NCBI GenBank assembly: GCA_024762335.1
Contig: JANTHO010000005.1
Coordinates: 1-64,000 of the forward strand
Reading direction: 5' to 3'
Length of the DNA stretch: 64,000 nt
Source of the DNA: Acidimicrobiia bacterium
Lineage (GTDB): Bacteria; Actinomycetota; Acidimicrobiia; Spongiisociales; UBA5794
Positions within the stretch are counted from its first letter, which is position 1. The number at the start of each line of letters is the position of its first letter. The notes beneath the pieces are model-generated. The model saw nothing but the letters and a program-made list of their open reading frames with translations. It was not told where the DNA came from and made no database searches. Shown in pieces: positions 44,617 through 52,439 of the stretch. The translations under genes and the position numbers were made by a program.

Positions 44617-44653
44617 AGGCGGGTGGCACTCATCGTGTGAGTGCCACCCGCCT
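44617..44653. terminator. Strong bidirectional hairpin between the small unit and tnaA
   Basis: A perfect 16-bp stem (44617-44632 with 44638-44653, loop 5) is the longest perfect hairpin in the window. It lies 45 bp after the 43-codon ORF and 2 bp from the end of the convergent tryptophanase gene, so it can end transcription from both directions. Confidence 0.75.
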
Positions 44654-44655
44654 CC

Positions 44656-46035
44656 CTACGCGTCGATCGGAGCGAATCGGGCCGTGAAGTGGCGGAGCCA
44701 CGGTGCCTGATCGACGATGCGATAGCCGCCCATATCCGACGCGCCGTTTGCGACGTCGATGACCACTTCCGCGACGTAGTCGATGTGGCTCTGCGTGTAG
44801 GTCCGGCGTGGGATGGCGAGACGCACGAGTTCCATCGCTGCCGGGGCATCCTCCCCGCCGTCGGGGTTCGGTCGTCCGAACATCACCGTGCCGATCTCGA
44901 CGCCGCGCACACCGCCGTTGCGGTACAACTCGATCGCCAACGCCTGCGCCGGATACTGGTGCGGCGGGATGTGCGGGAGCATGGCCTTCGCATCGATGTA
45001 GACGGCATGTCCGCCCGCCGGTTGCACGATGGGGACACCGGCCCCGGTGATCTTGTCTGCCAGGTATTCGGTGGACCGGATCCGGTACCGCAGGTAGTTC
45101 TCGTCGAGAACCTCTTCGAGCCCCTGAGCCAGCGCCTCGAGGTCGTACCCGGCGAGCCCGCCGTATGTCGGGAATCCCTCGGTCAGGATGAGCAGATTCC
45201 TTGCCTGGAGGGACGTGTCGTGGTCGTTCATCGCGAGGAAGCCGCCGATGTTCACCAGACCGTCCTTCTTCGCCGATACGGTGCACCCGTCGGCGAGTGA
45301 GAACATCTCCTGCGCGATCTCTTTCGGTGTCCGGTCGGCGTACCCCTCTTCGCGGAGCTTGATGAACCAGGCGTTCTCGGCGAAGCGGCAGGCGTCGAGG
45401 AACATCGGGATGCCGTACTCATGGCAGACGGCGCGAACGGCCTTCAGGTTCTCCATCGAAACGGGCTGTCCGCCGCCGGAGTTGTTTGTGACGGTCATCA
45501 TCACGAGCGGGACCCGGTCGGCCCCGACCCGCTCGATCGTCGCCCGCAACGCCTCGATGTCCATGTTGCCCTTGAACGGAAGGATCTCAGACGGTTCGGA
45601 CGGCACGACTAGATCCATCGCCTCAGCACCCTGATACTCGACGTTGGCCCTCGTCGTGTCGAAGTGCGTGTTGTTCGGCACGACATCGCCGTCGGACACC
45701 ATCACCGAGAAGAGGATCTTCTCCGCCGCACGGCCCTGATGGGTCGGAATGACCTCCGAATAGCCGGTCAGATCCTTGACGGCCGACTCGAACCGGAAGA
45801 AGCTCCGGCTCCCTGCGTACGACTCGTCGCCGCGCATCATCCCCGCCCACTGTTCGGATGACATCGCTCCCGTTCCCGAGTCGGTCAGCAGATCGATGAT
45901 CACCTCGTCGGCGTGGAGGCCGAAGAGATTGTACCCGGCACGCTGCAATGCCGCTTCACGTTCGGAGGCGGAGGGAAGATCGATCGCCTGAACCGTGTGG
46001 ATCCGAAACGGTTCGATGATGGTGCGGTACGGCAT
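44656..46035 (-). CDS. tnaA: Tryptophanase
   Basis: This 459-residue PLP-dependent beta-eliminating lyase cleaves tryptophan to indole, pyruvate and ammonia. Landmarks are LLTDSGTGAMSSEQWAGMM, IPTHQGRAAEKI, the PLP lysine in SAKKD (residue 257), EGFPTYGGLAGYD and the C-terminal FTARF. The choice of tryptophanase over tyrosine phenol-lyase rests on Asp126 (FDTT, where the phenol-lyase has Thr) and Ile381 (VEIG, where it has Arg). The ATG at 46035 has AAAGGA upstream. It is divergent from glgB with 69 bp between them, too little for a tnaC-type leader. Confidence 0.88.
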   Translation of the reverse strand: MPYRTIIEPFRIHTVQAIDLPSASEREAALQRAGYNLFGLHADEVIIDLLTDSGTGAMSSEQWAGMMRGDESYAGSRSFFRFESAVKDLTGYSEVIPTHQGRAAEKILFSVMVSDGDVVPNNTHFDTTRANVEYQGAEAMDLVVPSEPSEILPFKGNMDIEALRATIERVGADRVPLVMMTVTNNSGGGQPVSMENLKAVRAVCHEYGIPMFLDACRFAENAWFIKLREEGYADRTPKEIAQEMFSLADGCTVSAKKDGLVNIGGFLAMNDHDTSLQARNLLILTEGFPTYGGLAGYDLEALAQGLEEVLDENYLRYRIRSTEYLADKITGAGVPIVQPAGGHAVYIDAKAMLPHIPPHQYPAQALAIELYRNGGVRGVEIGTVMFGRPNPDGGEDAPAAMELVRLAIPRRTYTQSHIDYVAEVVIDVANGASDMGGYRIVDQAPWLRHFTARFAPIDA

Positions 46036-46104
46036 GGGGTCCTTTCGATCGGTGATCAGATTCTGGCAGCAGTCGGGAGCGTCCGAACCGGTAGGCTGCA
46101 ACGT

Positions 46105-47970
46105 ATGGAACTTCTCGGCGATCTCGACGTCCATCTTTTCAACGAGGGAACCCAAACTCACCTCTACGACCATCTCGGGGCGCAGATGCTGCCGACCGGC
46201 GGGGCGCACTTTGCCGTGTGGGCGCCGTCGGCCCGGGCCGTCTCCGTGATCGGCGAGTTCAACGCCTGGGACGCATCGACCCATGCGATGTTTCCGACCG
46301 ACTCCGGGATCTGGAAAGCGTACGTGTCCGGTGCCCGTCTCGGCGATACGTACAAATACGCGATCACGACGGCGTCCGGGGAACGCATCGAGAAAGCGGA
46401 TCCGGTCGCGTTTCTCGCCGAAGTGCCGCCGAAGACGGCCTCGGTCGTCTGGAACCTCGACTACGAATGGGACGACGAACAGTGGATGGGGAACCGCATG
46501 GGGCGCCAGTCGCACGATGGAGCGATGGCGATCTACGAGCTGCACCCGGGATCGTGGAGGAAGGGTGGCGACGGCAACTCTCTTTCGTACCGGGAGTTGG
46601 CCGATCCGCTCGCGGCCTACCTGAATGAGATGGGGTACACGCACGTCGAGTTCATGCCACTCTCCGAGCATCCGTACTACCCGTCGTGGGGGTATCAGGT
46701 GACGGGCTACTTCGCTCCGACGAGCCGGTTCGGCACGCCCCAGGATCTCATGTATCTGATCGACCGCCTCCACCAGGCGGGGATCGGGGTGATCGTCGAC
46801 TGGGTCCCATCCCACTTCGCGACCGATGCGCACGGCCTCTCGCGGTTCGACGGAACGGCGCTCTACGAGCATGAGGATCGCAGGAAGGGATTTCATCCCG
46901 ATTGGGGGAGCTTCATCTTCAATTACGGGCGCAACGAAGTCCGCTCGTTCCTCGTGTCGTCGGCCAACTTCTGGCTCGACCGCTATCACGTGGACGGGCT
47001 TCGCGTCGACGGGGTCGCGTCGATGCTCTACCTCGACTACTCGCGGGCCGAAGGCGAGTGGGAGCCGAACATCTACGGCGGGAACGAGAATCTCGAAGCG
47101 ATCGAATTGTTGAAGCAGGTCAACACCGTCGCCTACGGGGAGCATCCCGGGATTGCCACGATCGCCGAGGAGTCGACCGCGTTTGCCGGCGTCTCCCGGC
47201 CGGTCGACATGGGTGGTCTCGGATTCGGATTCAAATGGGACATGGGGTGGATGCACGACACGCTCCAGTACTTCGCACACGAGCCCGTCCACCGGGCGTT
47301 CCACCAGAACGATCTCACGTTCAGGATGCTGTACGCCTACGACGAGAACTTCGTTCTCGCCCTGTCACACGACGAGGTCGTGCACGGCAAAGGCTCGCTG
47401 ATCAACAAGATGCCGGGAGACGAGTGGCAGCAGTTCGCCAACCTGCGTGCGCTCTACGGCTACCAGTACGGCCTGCCCGGCAAGAAATGCCTGTTCATGG
47501 GCGGCGAGTTCGCCCAACGATCCGAGTGGTCGGTCGATCGGCAGCTCGAATGGTTCGTGCTCGAGCACCCCAACCACGCAGGAATGCAGCGATGGGTGAC
47601 CGATCTCAACGACCTGTACCGAAGGGAAGAGTCGCTGTTCGTCGAGGACGGTGATCCCGCCGGGTTCGAGTGGATCGACGCGAGCGATGCCGGCTCGAGC
47701 ATCCTCAGCTTCATCAGGAAGGGCGGCGCCCGGCCGATCCTCGTCGTGCTGAACCTGACACCCATCACCCGGCCGGGGTATCGCATCGGCGTGCCGGTCG
47801 GGGGACGTTGGGAGACCCTGCTCAACAGCGATGACGTCCGCTACTGGGGGTCGGGCGCCGGCACATCCGGCACGGTCGAGGCGGCAGAGGCGCCGGTGCA
47901 TGGACGGGCTCATTCCGTGTCGTTGGAACTCCCGCCGCTCGGTGTCTTGTTCATGGCGCCGGTCGATTGA
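46105..47970 (+). CDS. glgB: 1,4-alpha-glucan branching enzyme
   Basis: This 621-residue enzyme forms alpha-1,6 branches in glycogen. It has an N-terminal CBM48/E-set domain (about residues 25-115, GGAHFAVWAPSARAVSVIGEFN) and a GH13_9 barrel with GVIVDWVPSHF, the nucleophile GLRVDGVASMLYLDY, the acid ATIAEESTAF and LSHDEVVHGKGSL, then a C-terminal beta domain. The length equals a branching enzyme lacking the extra N1 domain. The ATG at 46105 starts the conserved region; the frame upstream overlaps tnaA and is not coding. It complements the glycogen synthase at 7286. Confidence 0.95.
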   Translation: MELLGDLDVHLFNEGTQTHLYDHLGAQMLPTGGAHFAVWAPSARAVSVIGEFNAWDASTHAMFPTDSGIWKAYVSGARLGDTYKYAITTASGERIEKADPVAFLAEVPPKTASVVWNLDYEWDDEQWMGNRMGRQSHDGAMAIYELHPGSWRKGGDGNSLSYRELADPLAAYLNEMGYTHVEFMPLSEHPYYPSWGYQVTGYFAPTSRFGTPQDLMYLIDRLHQAGIGVIVDWVPSHFATDAHGLSRFDGTALYEHEDRRKGFHPDWGSFIFNYGRNEVRSFLVSSANFWLDRYHVDGLRVDGVASMLYLDYSRAEGEWEPNIYGGNENLEAIELLKQVNTVAYGEHPGIATIAEESTAFAGVSRPVDMGGLGFGFKWDMGWMHDTLQYFAHEPVHRAFHQNDLTFRMLYAYDENFVLALSHDEVVHGKGSLINKMPGDEWQQFANLRALYGYQYGLPGKKCLFMGGEFAQRSEWSVDRQLEWFVLEHPNHAGMQRWVTDLNDLYRREESLFVEDGDPAGFEWIDASDAGSSILSFIRKGGARPILVVLNLTPITRPGYRIGVPVGGRWETLLNSDDVRYWGSGAGTSGTVEAAEAPVHGRAHSVSLELPPLGVLFMAPVD

Positions 47971-47989
47971 CCCGTATGCGGCTTCGCCT

Positions 47990-48916
47990 TCAGGACGGTT
48001 GCGCGACCGGATGTTCTTTCCTGCGTTGTTCGACCCTGCGGGCGAGATCGCCGAAATCGGCGTCGATCCGGAATCGGTAGGCGTCCCACCAACCGTCCCG
48101 TTCGGGAGAGTAACGGCGGGGGGACGGCGTCCCCGTGAGCGCGATTCGCTTCATGAGGCGTTCGGTCCGGCGCATTCGTTCGACGGCGAACTCCGGAGGG
48201 ATCGGGGTCAGGATCGTGACGCGAACGGATTGGCCCGGTCGGAGTGTCGGACCATACGGGTACTCCCATACCCGGTGGGTTCCGCTGACGACGACCGGCA
48301 GGACGGGGCGCCCGAGCCGTTCGGCGGCACGGAACGGACCGGCGTAGAACCCGGCTTCCACACCCAGGATGCTGCCCTGTGGGAACGCGACGAAGCTCTC
48401 GCCGCGAGCGAACGTAGCGGCGGCCCCGCGAAGCAGAGCCCGAAAGCCGACGGGGCCGGAGTCGGTGGAGATGCTCGTCTGGTCCGATGCCCGGAGGTAC
48501 GGGCCGAGCAACCTCCACGAGAACAACTCATCGCGGGCAGCGAACGAGAGGTCGATCGGCAAACCGGCGAGGACCAGCGGATCGGCGAGTCCCTCATGGA
48601 GCGGTGCCACCAGATACTGCTCGCCCGGTTCGATGTGCTCGACGCCCGTCACGGTGAGGTGTACGTCCAGGGTGTCGATCACGGCGCTCGACCAGAAGCG
48701 TTCGAGGCGATGCAGAAGCCCGCGGCGCCCCGATCGTCCGGCCAAGATCATGGCCAGTCGGAGCGGTCCGAAGAGCACGAACCCGATGAGCGAGAGGCGG
48801 ATCCACGTCGGACGGTCCTCGACGCGGGCGGTGCCGCGTGAGAACGGAATCGAGTAGGGCGGTCCAGAGGTCATCGGAAAGGGAACGAAGATCGAGCGAA
48901 GGTCATTCCGGGCCAT
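47990..48916 (-). CDS. PlsC-like 1-acylglycerol-3-phosphate acyltransferase
   Basis: This 308-residue protein of the glycerolipid acyltransferase family has the catalytic H-x4-D motif as HEGLADP (about residue 107). The phosphate-binding block appears as FPQGSILGVEAGFYAGPF where PlsC has FPEGT. VLPVVVSGTHRVW completes the acceptor site. An N-terminal hydrophobic segment (LSLIGFVLFGPLRLAMILA) would anchor it to the membrane. The E-to-Q change in FPQGS is unusual but occurs in divergent members. The start may instead be the Met at codon 15. Confidence 0.8.
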   Translation of the reverse strand: MARNDLRSIFVPFPMTSGPPYSIPFSRGTARVEDRPTWIRLSLIGFVLFGPLRLAMILAGRSGRRGLLHRLERFWSSAVIDTLDVHLTVTGVEHIEPGEQYLVAPLHEGLADPLVLAGLPIDLSFAARDELFSWRLLGPYLRASDQTSISTDSGPVGFRALLRGAAATFARGESFVAFPQGSILGVEAGFYAGPFRAAERLGRPVLPVVVSGTHRVWEYPYGPTLRPGQSVRVTILTPIPPEFAVERMRRTERLMKRIALTGTPSPRRYSPERDGWWDAYRFRIDADFGDLARRVEQRRKEHPVAQPS

Positions 48917-48943
48917 CGATATGGAGCGGGAAGGGCGGCGTTG

Positions 48944-49615
48944 CTACCGGTGCTTCACAACGTCGTCGGCCCGCACGACCTCCACGTCGTGAGAGCCGCA
49001 CGCATTGCAGCGGTACACGAAACCTTCGGGAGGAGCGGCCGCCGACGTCGTCCCACGGAGCGAAGCGCCGCAAACCCTGCAGTTGTCCAGCGTGTGATGC
49101 TGATTCGTTCCGCACCCGGGACAGTCGATCCACTCTTCCTCGCGGAAGTCGGTCTTGCCCCAATCGGCGAAGGCTTTGGTCAACTTCTCTTCCTCCGCCA
49201 CGACTTCAGTGAACGGCGCCGGAGGTTCGTCGGTCGGTGCGATGGCCGAGGCGCGACCATTCTGAGGACGAGCCCGTCCGTTCCGGTCGAGTGAGAACAG
49301 GGCGATGCCCTGCGCCTGGGCAATGCTGATCGCGGCCGGTGTGAATCCGGCGGCAGAGAAGATGATGCGGGTTCGGGCATCCGGCTCCGAAGCAAGAACG
49401 GCCAGCACCGTCCGCTGTCCGATGGGGCGATCCGGAACGCGAACGAACACCGCGAACCTTGTCGAGCGGAGCTCAACGGCCTGAAGGCCGCGTTCGGCAA
49501 CCTCGGTCGGCGGCTCCCCGACGTGGAACATCCACAGGTACGTGGCTTGATATGCCTGATCGAGTGTCAGGACTGATCCCGGTCCGTCTCGCATTCCCTC
49601 CGGCCTTTCGAGCAC
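48944..49615 (-). CDS. Mrr-like nuclease-fold protein with C-terminal zinc ribbons
   Basis: This 223-residue protein has a central segment (RTRIIFSAAGFTPAAISIAQ ... GIALFSLD, about residues 82-110) that matches the end of Mrr/restriction-endonuclease-like domains. The catalytic D...(E/Q)xK pair is not evident in the preceding strands (VELRSTRFAVFVRV), so the fold is probably non-catalytic. The C-terminus carries CPGCG...CRVCG and a further YRCNACGS ribbon. It may bind nucleic acid; function is unknown. No restriction genes are adjacent. Confidence 0.6.
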   Translation of the reverse strand: MLERPEGMRDGPGSVLTLDQAYQATYLWMFHVGEPPTEVAERGLQAVELRSTRFAVFVRVPDRPIGQRTVLAVLASEPDARTRIIFSAAGFTPAAISIAQAQGIALFSLDRNGRARPQNGRASAIAPTDEPPAPFTEVVAEEEKLTKAFADWGKTDFREEEWIDCPGCGTNQHHTLDNCRVCGASLRGTTSAAAPPEGFVYRCNACGSHDVEVVRADDVVKHR

Positions 49616-49651
49616 ACGTTCACGATCGTTATCGGCAGCGACGCCGCTCTT

Positions 49652-50542
49652 CTAGAGGGCTGTCCGCGGAATCGAGTGATCCCAGTCCGCGAGGAGGGTT
49701 CTCAATGCCGCGACGAACGCCAGCGGCTGGTCGAGGATCAGATGGTGATGTGCTTCCGGGATGGAGACGACCGGTGCACTTCGTCCCATGAGTTCGTACA
49801 TGTAGGCGGCCGTGTTCTCCGGGACGACGGTGCTTGACTCGCCGCGGAACAGGGCGATCCGACAGCGGACCGAGGCAAGTTGGTCCCGCATCGAGACCAG
49901 CGTCTGGTCGAACAGATGGGGATCGAACTTCCACGTCCATCCCCCTTCGGTCTCATGGAGCGACAGCCGGGCGACGTGGTCCACGATGTAGTCGTTGTCG
50001 CATGGCTGCGGGGGGATGAGACGGAAGTGTTCGATGGCCGTTGCCTCGTCCGGGTACGTGCCGGGGGTGCGGAACGCCTGGCCTCGTGCCCCGGCGCGAG
50101 ACTCGGGGTCGGGTTCCCGAACCGGGGAGTCGACGATGACCGCTCCTGCGAGGTGGTCACAGTGAGTCGAAGCGAGCTGGATCGTGACCAGCCCTCCGAG
50201 GGAGTGACCGACCACGACCGGCGGTCCCGGAAAGCCGGCCGCGTCGGCTACGGCGACGACCTCTTCTGCCCAGAGCCGGTGGTCGTAGCGGTCGCGTCTG
50301 CCGCTGTCGCCGTGACCCGACAGATCGAGGGCCACGGCGTGCCACCGTTTGGCGAACATGGGAGCGAGGAACGACCACCAGTGTGCGTGAGCGGCTCCGC
50401 CGTGGACGAATACGAGCCCGGGAAGGCCCGGCTCACCCCATTCGAGATAGTGGATGTCTGTCCCTTCCACGGGGACCCACCCCTCTCGATACGGTGTGTC
50501 GACGGCGCGTGTGAACCAGTCCGGTGCAGGTACCTCAGCCAT
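49652..50542 (-). CDS. Alpha/beta hydrolase
   Basis: This 296-residue hydrolase has LVFVHGGAAHAHWWSFLAPM (oxyanion loop), DLSGHGDSGR, the nucleophile elbow VVGHSLGGLVTIQLA and a C-terminal catalytic His in IPEAHHHLILDQP. The ATG at 50542 lies inside the last codons of the upstream class V aminotransferase gene (8-bp overlap), so translation is coupled. Substrate cannot be predicted from these motifs alone. Confidence 0.88.
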   Translation of the reverse strand: MAEVPAPDWFTRAVDTPYREGWVPVEGTDIHYLEWGEPGLPGLVFVHGGAAHAHWWSFLAPMFAKRWHAVALDLSGHGDSGRRDRYDHRLWAEEVVAVADAAGFPGPPVVVGHSLGGLVTIQLASTHCDHLAGAVIVDSPVREPDPESRAGARGQAFRTPGTYPDEATAIEHFRLIPPQPCDNDYIVDHVARLSLHETEGGWTWKFDPHLFDQTLVSMRDQLASVRCRIALFRGESSTVVPENTAAYMYELMGRSAPVVSIPEAHHHLILDQPLAFVAALRTLLADWDHSIPRTAL

Positions 50543-52205
50543 CGGCCGCCTCGGAGGGGAGTGTGAACCAGCGCAACCGTTCGAAGTTCTCCGTGAATGA
50601 CTCCGGTTCGATCTCCCGGTCGGTCGGGAGCGCTCCCGCGAGGATCGCGCGCGCTTCATCGAGGTAGCGGGGGAGAACGGTGTCGGGGTCCCGTTGCGGC
50701 CGATGGTCGTAGCGCATCCAGCCGTCGGAGTAGTCGATCTCGGACAGGCTGAGTGGCGCTTCGCCACGCCCTCCGGTGTGCTCCCAGAGCCCGGTCGCTG
50801 CGTCGAACGTGTAGTGCGGGAGAAGCCGCCATCCTTCGTCCGCCACGAGGTGCACGGCCGCCACGATGAAGTCGAAGACTTCTTCCGTGACGAAGTAGTT
50901 GAAGTTGACGCGAACCCATCCGGGCTTGATGCCTTCGCATCCGCGCTCGATCTCCTTCTCGAATTCGAGCGAGGTATCGAGATCGATTCCGAGCAACTTG
51001 TGACCGTAGGGGCCGGCGCACGAACAGCCGCCTCTGGACTGGATCCCGAACAGGTCGTTGAGCAGCGCAACGACGAAATTGTGATGGAGATAGCGGTCGC
51101 CGTGGCGGATCACGAACGAGACGATCGACAGCCGATCGGCTTCCGGGTTCCCGAGGACCTTGATGTTCGGATTCTCGCTCCATGAAGCGATCGCCCGTTC
51201 GATGAAACTCTCTTCGAGACTCCGGATCCGTTCGCTCCCGACGGCCCGTTTCAACTGGAAGACGAGACCGGCGCGGATGGAATCGATGATCGCCGGGGTG
51301 CCGCCCTCCTCGCGATGCTCGATGTCGTCGAGATACCGATGTTCGTTCGCGTTGACGAACGCGACGGTGCCACCACCGGGGTTTGCCGGAACGCGGTTCT
51401 TGAAGAGTTCCTTGCGAGCAACGAGGACTCCCGGTGTTCCCGGCCCACCGATCATCTTGTGTGGCGAGATGAAGATCGCATCTTTGTACGCGAGCGGATC
51501 GTCGTCGGGGAGAACGTCGATCGCCACATAGGGAGCAGCCGCCGCGAAGTCCCAGAAGGACAGCGCCCCGTGATCGTGGAGGAGATGGGCGATCGCGCGA
51601 GTGTCGGAGATGATCCCGGTGACGTTCGAGGCTGCGGAGAAGCTGCCGATCTTCAGGGGACGATCCGCATGCGCTTCGAGTTGGCGTTCGAGATCTGCGA
51701 TGTCGACGTGGCCGTCGGCGTCCTCGGCGATCCTGATCACGTCCGCGATCGACTCCCGCCACGTCAACTCGTTGGAGTGGTGCTCGAACGGTCCGATGAA
51801 AACGACGGGTCGCTCCGATGCCGGGACGTGATCCGACAGGTGATAGCGATCGTCGAGCGTGCACGGAATACGAAGGCCGAGCACGTTGACGAGATGATTG
51901 ATTGCCCCCGTTGCCCCCGACCCGGCGAAGATCACCGCATAGGTGTCATCTGCGTTCACACAGGTGCGGATCATCTCGCGTGCTTCCTCGCGGAACCGGG
52001 TCGTTTGGAGGCCGGTGCCGGACGACTCTGTGTGCGTGTTGGCGTACAGGGGGAGGACGACATCGCGTATGTAGTCCTCGATGAACGACAGTGAACGGCC
52101 GGAGGCCGTGTAGTCGGCGTAGGTGACCCTGCGGTGTCCGAACGGCCCGGGAACGGCGTACTCGGATCCGATGACGGACGTGCGAATCGTCTCGATGAGG
52201 TCCAT
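50535..52205 (-). CDS. Class V aminotransferase (cysteine desulfurase-like PLP enzyme)
   Basis: This 556-residue fold-type I PLP enzyme has GSGATGAINHLVNVLGLR, the phosphate-binding FGPFEHHSN-like motif (GPFEHHSNELTWRES), DFAAAAPY and the PLP Lys in FISPHKMIGGPGTPGVLVA. A Cys-rich SRGGCSCAGPYGH loop lies where cysteine desulfurases place their catalytic Cys. The protein is about 150 residues longer than SufS/NifS, with a C-terminal extension, so desulfurase activity is uncertain. It is coupled to the alpha/beta hydrolase. The start at 52205 is 234 bp from the divergent molybdoenzyme operon. Confidence 0.8.
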   Translation of the reverse strand: MDLIETIRTSVIGSEYAVPGPFGHRRVTYADYTASGRSLSFIEDYIRDVVLPLYANTHTESSGTGLQTTRFREEAREMIRTCVNADDTYAVIFAGSGATGAINHLVNVLGLRIPCTLDDRYHLSDHVPASERPVVFIGPFEHHSNELTWRESIADVIRIAEDADGHVDIADLERQLEAHADRPLKIGSFSAASNVTGIISDTRAIAHLLHDHGALSFWDFAAAAPYVAIDVLPDDDPLAYKDAIFISPHKMIGGPGTPGVLVARKELFKNRVPANPGGGTVAFVNANEHRYLDDIEHREEGGTPAIIDSIRAGLVFQLKRAVGSERIRSLEESFIERAIASWSENPNIKVLGNPEADRLSIVSFVIRHGDRYLHHNFVVALLNDLFGIQSRGGCSCAGPYGHKLLGIDLDTSLEFEKEIERGCEGIKPGWVRVNFNYFVTEEVFDFIVAAVHLVADEGWRLLPHYTFDAATGLWEHTGGRGEAPLSLSEIDYSDGWMRYDHRPQRDPDTVLPRYLDEARAILAGALPTDREIEPESFTENFERLRWFTLPSEAADG

Positions 52206-52272
52206 GAGACGGAAGGGTAGAGCAGCACCGATCCAGATCCGAATGGTCCTCGGGGGGCATCCTCCTGCTTAG

Positions 52273-52307
52273 GGACTTTCGCCGCGGCGCGCGGGACTTC
52301 GGTCCCT
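52273..52307 (+). promoter_or_regulatory. Paired DevR-box-like motifs upstream of the molybdoenzyme operon
   Basis: GGGACTTCGGTCCC (52294-52307) matches the DevR/DosR core GGGACTWWAGTCCC at 12 of 14 positions. A half-site GGGACTTT begins at 52273, exactly 21 bp (two helical turns) upstream, as in promoters with paired DevR boxes. The motifs are 133 bp upstream of the operon's GTG start. A DevR-like regulator is encoded at 28005. Confidence 0.6.
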
Positions 52308-52439
52308 AGAGAACGGGTCCGCTTCCGGCAAACAATGACGGCATAGCGATCCGCGGGTACGTGGACGTCTCTGGATCGGAGAAGGATCCAGGCGACGAAG
52401 TAGCCACGCAACGAGGATCTTCCAAAAGGGAGTTTCCGC

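Noticed and set aside
44396-44710. 104-codon frame over the small attenuator unit
   Set aside because: It runs through the 16-bp terminator hairpin into tnaA and lacks a good ribosome binding site; the 43-codon frame at 44440 is better supported.
44656-46035. Tyrosine phenol-lyase
   Set aside because: Asp126 and Ile381 are the tryptophanase residues; the phenol-lyase has Thr and Arg at these positions.
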